Assembly: GCA_050258555.1 (NCBI GenBank)
Contig: JBLMZA010000036.1
Location: 1-37,215, forward strand
From: CAISDA01 sp050258555
GTDB taxonomy: Bacteria; Bacteroidota; Ignavibacteria; UBA10030; UBA8401
DNA length: 37,215 bases
Direction of reading: 5' to 3'
Every line of letters starts with the position of its first letter. Within the stretch, counting starts at the first letter, position 1. The translations under genes were made by a program, and so were the position numbers. The notes under the pieces are model-generated. The model ran no database searches and had not been told where the DNA came from. It worked only from the letters and a program-made list of their open reading frames with translations. This document shows, one piece after another, positions 16,942 to 25,861 of the stretch.

Positions 16942-19758
16942 ATGAAATTTTCATTCGATCGTTATCCGCGGCTGGCAAGAATCGTGACATTCTCGCTGGC
17001 TGCGCTTTGTCTCTATCTTGGAGCCGTTGTGTTTTACCGGGTCGCCAGCGTCCCGACGGACGAAAACGTGTTCATGACGCCTCCGTCCACCGCCTTTGTT
17101 GCACGAGAGATCCCGGCGCGCTTCATCGAAGAGGCGGCGCTGCGCTTCTTCGAGCCCGGCGCCGCCGTCCAGACCCCGGCGCTGCTGACGGGCGACGTCT
17201 TCATCGAAGTGAACAAGCGCCGCATCAAGACCGTCACTGATATCCAGGAGGCGCTCGTCAGTGCGAAGGAGGCGGACAGTCTTGATGTCTTCATTCTGCG
17301 CGGCGCGACAAACCGGCATTTCTACTACCGCGTGAAGCGCACCGATCTGGACGATCCCTCGTCGCTCAGGGAATACCGCAATGTGGTCCTGGTCACATCG
17401 GTGCCCGCAGGGGGCGCCTCGGATAAGGCGGGCATGAAGACGGGCGATGTCATCTATCGGATCAATGAGCAGACCTTCAAAGACGCCCAGTCGGCCGACA
17501 GAATCCTGCGCCAGGGACAGATCGACAAGTCGCTGCGCTACGACATTTATCGCGGAGGCCAGACCCTGACGCTGCAGGTGACGCTGGCCCGGTTCGGCAT
17601 TGCGATCGTGACGGTGTTGTTCTTTGTCACGGGATTGTTCTATATCGGCACGGGACTGTTTCTCGGCCTCCGGCGTCCGCAGCTTCGGGCCGCGCGGATT
17701 CTTTCGTGGGCGTTCATCGCCGCCGGAAGCCTGCTCTCGGTCATTGCACTCGGCCGCGGCGCCGACGAGGGAGTCTACCTTGTCATACGCATCTCGATGC
17801 TGCTGTGGGGATTCTACGGAGCGACGACGTTTTTTGCGCTGAGTTTCTTTTATTTCCCGAAGGAGAAAGCGCCGCTGCTGGCCAATCCCATCCATCACCG
17901 CATCATCATGGCCATGGGCATCATACTGCCGGTGATCACGGGCGTGACCCGGTCGGAATACTCGCTCTTATTGGCCTTCCTGCCGCTGCTCTATATTATC
18001 GGTCTGCGCCTCGCATACCGGAAGAAGCTGGCGCGCGAACACTGGACCATGATGCGCGGCGTCAAATGGAGCGTGGTCTTTATCGTTGTGATCAACATTG
18101 TGACCGGCGTCTTCAGTCCGGCATTCGGACAGTTCGCGATCAATATGAACGGCATCAATATTCTCACGCTGCTGCTGGTGCCGGTGGCCTATCTCTTCAC
18201 GATCGGCCGCTACCAGCTGCTTGAGATGAAGCTGCGCATACGGCGGAACCTGCAGTACTCGACGCTCTCGGTCATCTGGAATACGGCGCTCACGGCGCTG
18301 CTCGTTGTTATTTTCTTTTCGCTTCCCGATGTGGCGCTTCCGCTGCAGAATGTCGAATTCACCGGCGCATCGATCCTCATCACCGATACGCCGGTGGCCA
18401 AGGATGAGCTCACGCGGAATGAAAAAATCGGATCGATGCTGCTCGGCCTCGGCGCCGTCTTCGCCTATGTGCTCATCCGGCGAAGGGGACAGCGCTACAT
18501 CGACGAGAAATATTACCAGACGCAGTTCGATTACCGGCGCGCGCTGAGCGAACTCTCCGAGGCGCTCGCCGCCAAGCTCGGCATGAACGACCTTGCCCAC
18601 GGACTCGTCTCGACGCTGGCCGATCTGATGAACGTGAAGGATGCTTCGGTGATCTTCTTCCGCAACGGCGGCGAATGCTGCTGCATCGAATCGGTCGGCA
18701 TCGCGACGCCCGTCGTCACGGACGTGTGCCTTGTGCACCAGAAGGAACTTAAAAGCGTGCTCGGCGGCGCAAGCGGCGCATCGCGCGTCGACTACCTGAC
18801 GGGACCGCTGCGCCGCGAGCTGACAGAACTCGGCGTGCGCATCGTCGTGCCCATCTGCTCGAAGCAGGATGTGATCGGGGCGCTCCTGATCGGAGAAAAA
18901 CTTTCCGAAACGGCATTCAAGGACGAGGATATTTCCTTCCTCAACTCCGCGGCCGTCCAGGCCTCGGTCTCGATCGAGAACGCATTCCTCTATGAAGAGC
19001 TGGCCGAAAAAGAGCGGATGAAGCACGAACTGGAAATCGCCCGCAAGATTCAGTTGGCATCGCTGCCCCAGCAGCTGCCCACGATCCGAGGACTCGATAT
19101 CGCAGGCGGCTCGCTGCCGGCGATGGAAGTGGGCGGCGACTTTTTCGATTACCTCCAGGGCAAAGACGGCTCGCTGACCGTCATCATCGGCGATGTGAGC
19201 GGAAAGGGCACGAGCGCCGCGCTCTATATGTCGAAGGTGCAGGGCATCCTCCGCTCGCTCTTCACATTCGGCCTCACGCCGCGCGACTTGTTCATCCGCG
19301 CCAACAGGCTTCTGTGCCGGGACCTCGAGAAGCGCTCGTTCGTCACCGTGCTCGGCGCCGAATTCAACATGGAGACGAAGACCATACGCATCGCGCGCGC
19401 CGGACATCTGCCGCTTTACTGCGCGCATGCCGAGGCGGGTGCGGCCGAAAAGATCATTTCTCCCGGCATCGGGCTCGGCCTCAATGACGCCGAACAGCCC
19501 TTTGCCATGCTCGAGGAATGCGTGCGCGGCATCGCCAAAGGCGAGATGTACATCTTTGTGTCCGACGGCATTACCGAGGCGCAGAATGAAGCCGGAGAAG
19601 AATACGGCGAAGAGCGCCTCATGGAGTTCATCGAACAGCACCGGACGCTGCCGGCCATGCGCGTGCGCGACCTGCTCTTCGACGACCTGAAAAAATTCAC
19701 GAACGGTGCGTCCCAGCACGACGATCAGACAATCGTCTGTATTTCCATCACGGAATGA
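16942..19758 (+). CDS. membrane PP2C (SpoIIE/RsbU-type) serine phosphatase with PDZ and GAF domains
   Basis: A 938-residue protein with this order: N-terminal membrane anchor (about 12-32), a degenerate PDZ-like stretch (about 78-130), a clear PDZ domain (about 145-215, with VPAGGASDKAGMKTGDVI), about eight membrane segments (217-512), a cytoplasmic GAF domain (535-685), a short coiled coil (683-712) and a PP2C/SpoIIE phosphatase domain (715-938). The catalytic metal-binding motifs are complete: EVGGDFFDY at 729-737, GDVSGKGTSAALYM at 750-763, SDG at 874-876 and DDQT at 927-930. Such phosphatases dephosphorylate anti-sigma-factor antagonists in partner switching. No anti-sigma kinase or STAS protein is encoded nearby, so the target is unknown. 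The start at 16942 is chosen over an in-frame upstream start at 16906. No Shine-Dalgarno is seen. The topology suggests periplasmic PDZ sensing linked to a cytoplasmic phosphatase (inference). Confidence 0.88.
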   Translation: MKFSFDRYPRLARIVTFSLAALCLYLGAVVFYRVASVPTDENVFMTPPSTAFVAREIPARFIEEAALRFFEPGAAVQTPALLTGDVFIEVNKRRIKTVTDIQEALVSAKEADSLDVFILRGATNRHFYYRVKRTDLDDPSSLREYRNVVLVTSVPAGGASDKAGMKTGDVIYRINEQTFKDAQSADRILRQGQIDKSLRYDIYRGGQTLTLQVTLARFGIAIVTVLFFVTGLFYIGTGLFLGLRRPQLRAARILSWAFIAAGSLLSVIALGRGADEGVYLVIRISMLLWGFYGATTFFALSFFYFPKEKAPLLANPIHHRIIMAMGIILPVITGVTRSEYSLLLAFLPLLYIIGLRLAYRKKLAREHWTMMRGVKWSVVFIVVINIVTGVFSPAFGQFAINMNGINILTLLLVPVAYLFTIGRYQLLEMKLRIRRNLQYSTLSVIWNTALTALLVVIFFSLPDVALPLQNVEFTGASILITDTPVAKDELTRNEKIGSMLLGLGAVFAYVLIRRRGQRYIDEKYYQTQFDYRRALSELSEALAAKLGMNDLAHGLVSTLADLMNVKDASVIFFRNGGECCCIESVGIATPVVTDVCLVHQKELKSVLGGASGASRVDYLTGPLRRELTELGVRIVVPICSKQDVIGALLIGEKLSETAFKDEDISFLNSAAVQASVSIENAFLYEELAEKERMKHELEIARKIQLASLPQQLPTIRGLDIAGGSLPAMEVGGDFFDYLQGKDGSLTVIIGDVSGKGTSAALYMSKVQGILRSLFTFGLTPRDLFIRANRLLCRDLEKRSFVTVLGAEFNMETKTIRIARAGHLPLYCAHAEAGAAEKIISPGIGLGLNDAEQPFAMLEECVRGIAKGEMYIFVSDGITEAQNEAGEEYGEERLMEFIEQHRTLPAMRVRDLLFDDLKKFTNGASQHDDQTIVCISITE

Positions 19759-19809
19759 TGCGGCACACTCCATTATTATTTCTTTTCATCCGAGACCCGA
19801 TCAGTCCGT

Positions 19810-22296
19810 ATGGTACATAGTCCCGTTTCCGACCGGCAGAAAATTCTGTTTATACTCGCCTTTTCCGCAGTGCTGCTCATTGCCGGCATTTCTGTCTTCG
19901 CCGGCGGCACATTCTCCCAGGTGCTGGTGCATACGTGCATCATCATCTTTTTCGGACTGGTGCTCACGGCGCTTCTGTATGAGCGGCGGCTGTCCATCAA
20001 AACCTCCGCCGACACCGAGGCCATCTCGCATGCCCTGCTCGACGCCTCCGCCGATGCGGCGATGCTCATCGACCGGTTCGAGACCATCCTCGGCATCAAC
20101 GATGCCGGCGCGCTTCCGCTCGGGTTTCCGAAGCACGACCTTGTGGGAAGAACGTTGGAAGATGTCCTTCGTCCTGAACATCTGACCGAATGGAGGGGAT
20201 ACCTCAGCCAGGCCATCCTGCTCGGCCAGGCGCAGGTCTTCAATTCCGTCCGCGGCGACCGGCAGTTTGAAAACCGCGTCTATCCGATCGCCGATTCAAA
20301 CGGCGTCGTCGTGCGCCTGGGTCTCTATAAACGGGATATCACCGACCAGATCCGGTCGGAACAGGAACTGCGCGACAACCGCGATTTCCTCCAGAGCGTC
20401 ATCGATCACATGCCCGTCACGATGTTTGTGAAGGATGCCGAGACGCGGCAGTTCCTGATCTGGAACAAATATGCCGAGAGCCTCTACGGCATTCCCGCCG
20501 CAGAGATACTGGGCAAGCTGGACGAGGATCTTTTCCCGACGCATGAGGCCGAATTCTTCCGATCGACGGACACCAAAATGCTCGAGAAGGGCGAGATCAT
20601 CGACATTCCCGAAGAGACCGTTCAAAGCAGGAGCCACGGGCAGATTTATATCCATACGATCAAAGTGCCGGTCAAGGACGAGCGCGATTCGACGCGATAC
20701 ATACTCGGCTTTTCCGAAAACGTCACGGAACGCCGCCGCGCCTTTGCGGAATTGAAGCGGAGCGAAGAGCGTCTGCGCAAGGCTCAGGAGGCGGCCAATA
20801 TCGGCAGCTGGGAGCTGGATCTGAAGACAAAAAAAATGTGGGCGTCGGAATGTTCCTTCATGCTCTACGGGGTGGAGGTGACGCCGGATTTCTGCGTGAC
20901 GCTTTCGGATGCGCAGGATCTCGTGCATCCGCACGACAGGGAGCGGATGGATCTGGCATTGAACGACCTGCTCGCCGACGGCACATATTATGATGTGGAG
21001 TATAAGATCAACCGGCGCTCGGACGGCGAAACGCGCATCATGCATTCTCGCGCCGAATTGCTGCGCGACACGAACGGCGCGCCCTGGAAGGTGATCGGCA
21101 CGCTGCAGGATATCACCGAACGCAAGATGCTCGAGCATCAGCTCATTCAGGCGCAGAAGCTCGAAGGCATCGGCACATTGGCCGGCGGCATCGCGCACGA
21201 CTTCAACAATCTGCTGGCGATGGTCCTCGGCACGGCCGAACTGCTCAAACGCAAGCTGCTGTCCTCTCCCGATCTGCATCGGCATATCGACCGGATCATC
21301 GAGACGACGCACCGCGGCACGTCGATCACGCGGCAGCTCCTGGTCTTCTCGCGCCAGGACTTTGCCGAACTCGAGGCGATCTCGCTCTCGCACATCCTGA
21401 CCGAAGTGCATGAGATGATGCTGCATTTCCTTCCGAAGGACATCACGGTCCATGTCGACATTCAGGTGCAGAACGGACTCATCATGGGCGACAGCGGCTA
21501 CATCCATCAGGCGCTCATGAATCTCGCCATCAACGCGCGCGACGCCATGACGCGCGGCGGCACGCTCACATTCGCCGAGCATTCGGTCGACGCCTCGCGC
21601 TTGCGCTCGCGCTTCCCGCGTATCGAGGACGGAATGTACATTGCCGTGAGCGTGAGCGATACCGGTTCCGGCATGAGCGAGGAAGTGCGGCGGAAGATCT
21701 TCGATCCGTTCTTCACCACGAAAGACCGCGGCAAGGGCACGGGGCTCGGACTGGCCATCGTGCATTCGATTGTTCAGAGCCACAAGGGATTCATCGACGT
21801 CCAGTCCGAACTCGGCAACGGCACGACATTCACGATGTATTTTCCCGCGCTCTCGCAGCGGCTCCAGCCGCCTGTTCCGGCGATCGAACCGGGCGAGGGC
21901 GGACATGAGACCATTCTGCTTGTGGACGATGAGGATATCATCCGCGAAATGCTCGAGGAGCATCTGCTCGATCAGGGCTACGCCGTCATGACGGCATCGA
22001 ACGGAATGGAGGCGCTCGAAAAATTCTCGGCGCACGGCTCGGACATCGATCTCGTGATTACCGATCTCGGCATGCCGCAAATGGACGGCGAGGCGCTCTT
22101 TGCACGGCTCTCGGCGATCGATCCGGCGGTGAAGGTCATCATTTCATCGGGATATCTCGACAACTCATCGAAGAACGACATGCTCGCCAAGGGCGTGAAG
22201 GACGTGCTGACCAAGCCGTACAAATTCTCCGATATCCAGCGCTCGATCAGAACGGTTCTCGATCGGGCGTCCGCCATCACCACTCAGGAATCCTGA
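19810..22296 (+). CDS. hybrid sensor histidine kinase with PAS domains and receiver
   Basis: An 828-residue hybrid kinase. Two membrane helices at about 11-31 and 37-57 are separated by a tiny loop, so there is no periplasmic sensor domain and sensing is presumably by the cytoplasmic PAS regions. Three PAS-like regions lie at about 75-180, 190-310 and 320-437, each closed by a typical D/NITE(D/R) PAC end. The HisKA domain has the phospho-acceptor His463 in GGIAHDFNNLLA. The ATPase has an N-box (NLAINARDAM, 571-580), DTGSGM at 617 and GTGLGL at 643-648. The C-terminal receiver (about 701-820) has the acidic pair Asp706-Asp707, phospho-acceptor Asp752 and Lys802. It follows the phosphatase gene by 51 nt and runs into the glycosidase gene after 3 nt. 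Confidence 0.93.
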   Translation: MVHSPVSDRQKILFILAFSAVLLIAGISVFAGGTFSQVLVHTCIIIFFGLVLTALLYERRLSIKTSADTEAISHALLDASADAAMLIDRFETILGINDAGALPLGFPKHDLVGRTLEDVLRPEHLTEWRGYLSQAILLGQAQVFNSVRGDRQFENRVYPIADSNGVVVRLGLYKRDITDQIRSEQELRDNRDFLQSVIDHMPVTMFVKDAETRQFLIWNKYAESLYGIPAAEILGKLDEDLFPTHEAEFFRSTDTKMLEKGEIIDIPEETVQSRSHGQIYIHTIKVPVKDERDSTRYILGFSENVTERRRAFAELKRSEERLRKAQEAANIGSWELDLKTKKMWASECSFMLYGVEVTPDFCVTLSDAQDLVHPHDRERMDLALNDLLADGTYYDVEYKINRRSDGETRIMHSRAELLRDTNGAPWKVIGTLQDITERKMLEHQLIQAQKLEGIGTLAGGIAHDFNNLLAMVLGTAELLKRKLLSSPDLHRHIDRIIETTHRGTSITRQLLVFSRQDFAELEAISLSHILTEVHEMMLHFLPKDITVHVDIQVQNGLIMGDSGYIHQALMNLAINARDAMTRGGTLTFAEHSVDASRLRSRFPRIEDGMYIAVSVSDTGSGMSEEVRRKIFDPFFTTKDRGKGTGLGLAIVHSIVQSHKGFIDVQSELGNGTTFTMYFPALSQRLQPPVPAIEPGEGGHETILLVDDEDIIREMLEEHLLDQGYAVMTASNGMEALEKFSAHGSDIDLVITDLGMPQMDGEALFARLSAIDPAVKVIISSGYLDNSSKNDMLAKGVKDVLTKPYKFSDIQRSIRTVLDRASAITTQES

Positions 22297-22299
22297 TCT

Positions 22300-24966
22300 A
22301 TGCATCGACGCCGTTGTGCTTCTGCTGTGCTCCTGGTGTTGTTTTGCCTGGCATCGTCACACGCCCAGCACGTTCTTTTCCACTCGCCTGCATACACCGT
22401 GACTTCGCAGGAGGTGAGAGAAGGCCGCTACCGGGCATATGCCCCGTCCGCATCCGAACTGCGCTCGACATACCAGAGTGCGTACGAGCGCCGGACGGAG
22501 CGCACGATCACATTCAAGTTCGCGATCAACGGCGCCGATAACGAACGCCTGCCTGGCCAGGACCATCACCTGACCGTCGGCGGAACAGGCCGCGCCTTCA
22601 CATCACCCGTCTTCGTCTTCGGCCAGTCCGATCCCGAGGGTGCATCCTCTGCAGCACCGCCGGATGACCGCTGGCTTCCGGAAGATACGGATGTCCGATT
22701 CCGCGTCGACATGAGGCCGGTGCTTGAGGCGATGAAGACGCAGGGCGCCTTCACGACCGTGACCGGCGAACGCATCACGCCTGCGGACTTCAAAGGCGTC
22801 TGGATCGCCGGCGCGACATTCCCGCTGTCCTGGAATTTCACCGCGCTTCCCGCAAAGCCCGAATTCAAGCTCGATGACCCGGACGGCGACGGCATCTATG
22901 AGTGCACGATCCATTTCGAGCGGGTGACCTATCCCGGCCGCTTTGCCGACAGCGTGCGCGTATGGCATCAGTCGCGCGACCTCTCGTCCTATCCCGCCTA
23001 TGAATCTCCGGAAGTCCTGGCCGATGCGCTCTACCGCAGGACGCTCGAGGAACTCGAGCTCGACAAGCGGGAGGATGGCGCATTCATGGCGGGCGAGATG
23101 TGGCCCGGCGTGTGGACGCGCGATGTAAGCTACAGCATCCTGCTTTCGCTGGCGGCGGTCGCTCCCGATGCCTCGATGACGACGCTCATGGCGAAGGTGA
23201 AGGACGGGCACATCATTCAGGATACCGGTACCGGAGGCTCGTGGCCCGTCTCATCGGACCGCATGGTGTGGGCGCTTGCAGCCTGGGAAGTGTTCTGCGT
23301 CACGGGAGACCGCCCATGGCTCGAGAAATCCTATCGCATCATCAGGACGTCGGCCGATGCCGATCTCGACATTGTCCGGGATCCCGAGACGGGACTCATC
23401 CGCGGCGAATCCTCGTTCCTTGACTGGCGCGAACAGACGTATCCGCGATGGATGGACCCGAAGGATATCTATCAATCGAAAAACCTCGGCACGAATGCCG
23501 TGCACTATCGGACATACCGCATCCTTGCCGAGATGGCGCGTGTGCTTGGCGAGGATGGATCGCGCTACGATCGCATTGCCTCCGGCATCAAAGACGGGAT
23601 GAACCGGCTTTTGTGGCAGAAGGAGAAGGGGTATTACGGACAGTATCTCTACGGAAGAAATGCGATGACGCTGTCGCCGCGCGCGGAAGCATTGGGCGAA
23701 CTGCTGTCGGTGCTCTTCGGCATCGCCGATTCGGCGCAGCGGAAGGAGCTCCTCTCGCGCCTGCCGGTGACGGTCTACGGCATCCCATGCATCGATCCGC
23801 AAATCCCTAACATGCCCCCGTATCACAACGATGCCGTCTGGCCCTTCGTCGAAGCCTTCCGCGCATGGAGCTCGGCGGGAGCCGGTCATGCCGAAGCGGT
23901 CTCGCATTCGCTCGCATCGATCTTCCGCGCATCGGCTCTGTATCTGACCAACAAGGAAAATCTCGTCGCATCGACCGGCGACTTCATGGGGACCGAGATC
24001 AATTCGAGCCGGCAGTTGTGGAGCGTGGCCGGCACGCTCGCCGCGGTTTACCGCGTGCTCTTCGGCATGACATTCACGCCCGACTCACTGTCGTTTGCTC
24101 CGTTCATTCCGAAAGCGTATGACGGCACGCGCACGCTCAAACACTTCCGCTACCGCAATGCCGTTCTCGATATCACGGTGCGCGGCTATGGAAACAAGAT
24201 CGGTTCCGTACTGCTCGATGGAAGAACAATCGCGAAGCCGGTGATCGACGGCGCGATGCGCGGCCCACACCGTCTGGAAATCGTCATGAAGAATGTGCTT
24301 CCCGCGCCCGCACGCGTGACGATGGCCGGCGTCCGCATCGCTCCCGAGACTCCCGTGGTCGCGCATGCCGGATCTCCGTCGATGCTCTGCTGGCAGAAAA
24401 TTCCGGGAGCGATCTCATACCGGATCTATGCCGATGGAAAGAAGACGGGAGAGACGCGCGATACGTTCGCTGTGATCGGGCAGCCGCGCGCATTCGCGGA
24501 AGATCTGCAGGTCGAGGCCGTCGGCGCTTCATCGCTCGCGTCATTCCTGAGCGAACCGCTTTCGATCGTTCCCCACGGCGCGCAATTGATACTGCCGGCC
24601 GCCGATACGGGCTTCGTTCGCATCGAGCGCCAAAGCGCTCCCGTTACGCGCACATTCGTGCTCGATCGTGACGGCACCTATGCGCTCGATGTCCTCTATG
24701 CCAACGGCAGCGGTCCCATCAATACCGATAATAAATGCGCCGTGCGCACGCTTGTGATCGACGGCCGGGCGCGCGGAGCGGTCGTCATGCCGCAGCGCGG
24801 CGACGGTCTCTGGAATGACTGGGGTTACAGCAGCGCGCTCCGGTTGCGTCTGAAGAAAGGACAGCACAGGCTCGGGCTCGAGTTTCGGGCGCATGATGAA
24901 AACATGAACGGCCCGATCAATACGGCGCTTGTCAGGAGTTTCCGGCTCAGGCGGGTTGCTCCGTAA
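22300..24966 (+). CDS. secreted glycosidase, six-hairpin (alpha/alpha)6 type
   Basis: An 888-residue exported protein. A signal peptide spans about residues 1-22, with a positive MHRRR start, a hydrophobic core and likely cleavage after SHA. An N-terminal beta-rich part is followed, from about residue 235 to 600, by a helical segment with WTRD at 272-275, SFLDWRE at 372-378 and YHNDAVWPFVEAF from 508. These features resemble (alpha/alpha)6-barrel glycosidases of the GH63/GH15/GH78 structural class. Beta-sandwich modules follow; the last, after about residue 760, resembles a carbohydrate-binding domain. I cannot assign a GH family or substrate. The ATG is 3 nt after the kinase stop, indicating translational coupling. 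A signal peptide but no lipobox suggests a periplasmic or secreted product. No SusCD, transporter or sugar kinase is adjacent. Confidence 0.8.
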   Translation: MHRRRCASAVLLVLFCLASSHAQHVLFHSPAYTVTSQEVREGRYRAYAPSASELRSTYQSAYERRTERTITFKFAINGADNERLPGQDHHLTVGGTGRAFTSPVFVFGQSDPEGASSAAPPDDRWLPEDTDVRFRVDMRPVLEAMKTQGAFTTVTGERITPADFKGVWIAGATFPLSWNFTALPAKPEFKLDDPDGDGIYECTIHFERVTYPGRFADSVRVWHQSRDLSSYPAYESPEVLADALYRRTLEELELDKREDGAFMAGEMWPGVWTRDVSYSILLSLAAVAPDASMTTLMAKVKDGHIIQDTGTGGSWPVSSDRMVWALAAWEVFCVTGDRPWLEKSYRIIRTSADADLDIVRDPETGLIRGESSFLDWREQTYPRWMDPKDIYQSKNLGTNAVHYRTYRILAEMARVLGEDGSRYDRIASGIKDGMNRLLWQKEKGYYGQYLYGRNAMTLSPRAEALGELLSVLFGIADSAQRKELLSRLPVTVYGIPCIDPQIPNMPPYHNDAVWPFVEAFRAWSSAGAGHAEAVSHSLASIFRASALYLTNKENLVASTGDFMGTEINSSRQLWSVAGTLAAVYRVLFGMTFTPDSLSFAPFIPKAYDGTRTLKHFRYRNAVLDITVRGYGNKIGSVLLDGRTIAKPVIDGAMRGPHRLEIVMKNVLPAPARVTMAGVRIAPETPVVAHAGSPSMLCWQKIPGAISYRIYADGKKTGETRDTFAVIGQPRAFAEDLQVEAVGASSLASFLSEPLSIVPHGAQLILPAADTGFVRIERQSAPVTRTFVLDRDGTYALDVLYANGSGPINTDNKCAVRTLVIDGRARGAVVMPQRGDGLWNDWGYSSALRLRLKKGQHRLGLEFRAHDENMNGPINTALVRSFRLRRVAP

Positions 24967-24985
24967 AAAGCCTCCTCCGCACAAG

Positions 24986-25008
24986 GGGCTGCGCCGATTC
25001 TGCAGCCC
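24986..25008 (+). other. hairpin in the 3' region of the glycosidase gene
   Basis: GGGCTGC (24986-24992) can pair with GCAGCCC (25002-25008) around a 9-nt loop. No T-run follows. It lies between the glycosidase stop and the strong terminator and may stabilise the mRNA 3' end. Confidence 0.35.
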
Positions 25009-25028
25009 GCAGGCAGACACATCCTCGA

Positions 25029-25077
25029 TGCCGGTTTCCTGTCTATAGAAGACAGGAAACCGGCATTTACTTTTTTT
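25029..25077 (+). terminator. intrinsic terminator after the signalling/glycosidase cluster
   Basis: A perfect 15-16 bp stem pairs TGCCGGTTTCCTGTCT (25029-25044) with AGACAGGAAACCGGCA (25050-25065) around a 5-nt loop, followed by TTTAC and a seven-T run (25071-25077). It isolates the upstream cluster from the efflux operon. Confidence 0.88.
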
Positions 25078-25091
25078 AATGGTCGGCACTC

Positions 25092-25120
25092 TTGACAGGG
25101 GCCATGCTTTTGTTTAAATT
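25092..25120 (+). promoter_or_regulatory. promoter of the tetR-efflux operon
   Basis: A perfect -35 box TTGACA (25092-25097) and TAAATT (25115-25120) are 17 nt apart. The -10 box overlaps the left end of the TetR-type inverted repeat, so repressor binding should block RNA polymerase. The predicted start is near 25127, inside the repeat. Confidence 0.8.
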
Positions 25121-25139
25121 ATGACCGTCCGGTCATAAT
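25118..25139. promoter_or_regulatory. TetR-type operator, primary inverted repeat
   Basis: A perfect inverted repeat with ten-base arms: ATTATGACCG (25118-25127) and its complement (25130-25139) around a TC centre. Its core TGACCG/CGGTCA form is typical of TetR/AcrR-family operators controlling RND pumps. It overlaps the -10 box and the predicted transcription start. Confidence 0.85.
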
Positions 25140-25141
25140 AT

Positions 25142-25153
25142 GACTAACTAGTC
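25142..25153. promoter_or_regulatory. second, weaker operator-like inverted repeat
   Basis: GACTA (25142-25146) and TAGTC (25149-25153) flank an AC centre. The centre lies 19 nt from that of the main operator, and the outer GAC...GTC bases match. A further half-site GGTCAT occurs at 25169-25174. These could allow cooperative binding of a second repressor dimer. Confidence 0.5.
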
Positions 25154-25183
25154 GATATACAGATATGCGGTCATGCATTGAAT

Positions 25184-25189
25184 AAGGAG
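25184..25189 (+). promoter_or_regulatory. ribosome binding site fixing the tetR start
   Basis: AAGGAG is 6 nt upstream of the GTG at 25196. This selects that GTG over the in-frame TTG at 25178, which would put the ribosome binding site inside the gene. Confidence 0.8.
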
Positions 25190-25195
25190 TCAAAA

Positions 25196-25861
25196 GTGCT
25201 TCAAAATAGCGAATTATCGCAACTTTCGCGGAAAGAGCGGGAAAAAAAGAGCCGGCAGGATGAGATTCTCAACGCCGCGCGCATTCTCTTTTCGCAAAAA
25301 GGATATCATAATACCACGCTCGAAGAAATCGCCCACAAGGCGGAATTTGCCAAGGGCACGATCTATAATTATTTCGCGAACAAGGACGAGCTCTTCTTCG
25401 GCATCATGAATTCGGTGATCGATGAAATGCACGCGGCCGCGCAGGAGGCCTTCCAAACGGGTCCGGATGACCTGCGTGAGCGCTTCACGCGCTTTGCCCA
25501 CCGGCTCATCGCCTACGCCGTCGAGCATCGGGACCTCTTCCGCACGCTGATGCAGGAGGGGCTGCGCACGCTGAGCGACAATATGAATGAGTGGCTGCAG
25601 CAGATGTCGCGCAAGGAAGAGGAATTCCGCGCCGGTATCGTCCGTGTGCTCAAACAGGAAATCGAACAGGGACGCATGCGCCCGATCGATCCGTACGATG
25701 CGGCGCTCATGTTTGAAGGCATGGTGCGGATGTATTGCATGCACTTTGCCAAGCGGCTGCAGGAGAGGCCGTCGGATGAAGAGGTCCGGCAGGCGGCGGA
25801 GCGGACGGTTTCTATTTTCTATGATGGAATATCACAACAGAACACAAAGGAAGAATCATGA
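25196..25861 (+). CDS. TetR/AcrR-family transcriptional repressor
   Basis: A 221-residue regulator starting at GTG. An N-terminal three-helix DNA-binding domain (about residues 20-67) contains ILNAARILFSQKGYHNTTLEEIA and the recognition helix region AKGTIYNYFANKDELF, both classical for TetR proteins. The helical C-terminal part would bind an inducer and dimerise; its ligand cannot be told from sequence. It is first in the operon with tolC, adaptor and pump genes, and its stop overlaps the next start (ATGA at 25858-25861). The inverted repeats over its promoter make autorepression and repression of the pump very likely. An alternative TTG start at 25178 was rejected. Confidence 0.93.
   Translation: MLQNSELSQLSRKEREKKSRQDEILNAARILFSQKGYHNTTLEEIAHKAEFAKGTIYNYFANKDELFFGIMNSVIDEMHAAAQEAFQTGPDDLRERFTRFAHRLIAYAVEHRDLFRTLMQEGLRTLSDNMNEWLQQMSRKEEEFRAGIVRVLKQEIEQGRMRPIDPYDAALMFEGMVRMYCMHFAKRLQERPSDEEVRQAAERTVSIFYDGISQQNTKEES

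Noticed and set aside
20296..22080. A 594-codon minus-strand frame opposite the hybrid kinase (and a similar one at 17968-19773 opposite the phosphatase)
   Set aside because: Both mirror genes with complete catalytic motifs and have the same His/Arg-rich shadow composition.
25178..25195. TTG start for the TetR gene
   Set aside because: It would place the AAGGAG ribosome binding site inside the coding region; the GTG at 25196 is 6 nt after that site.
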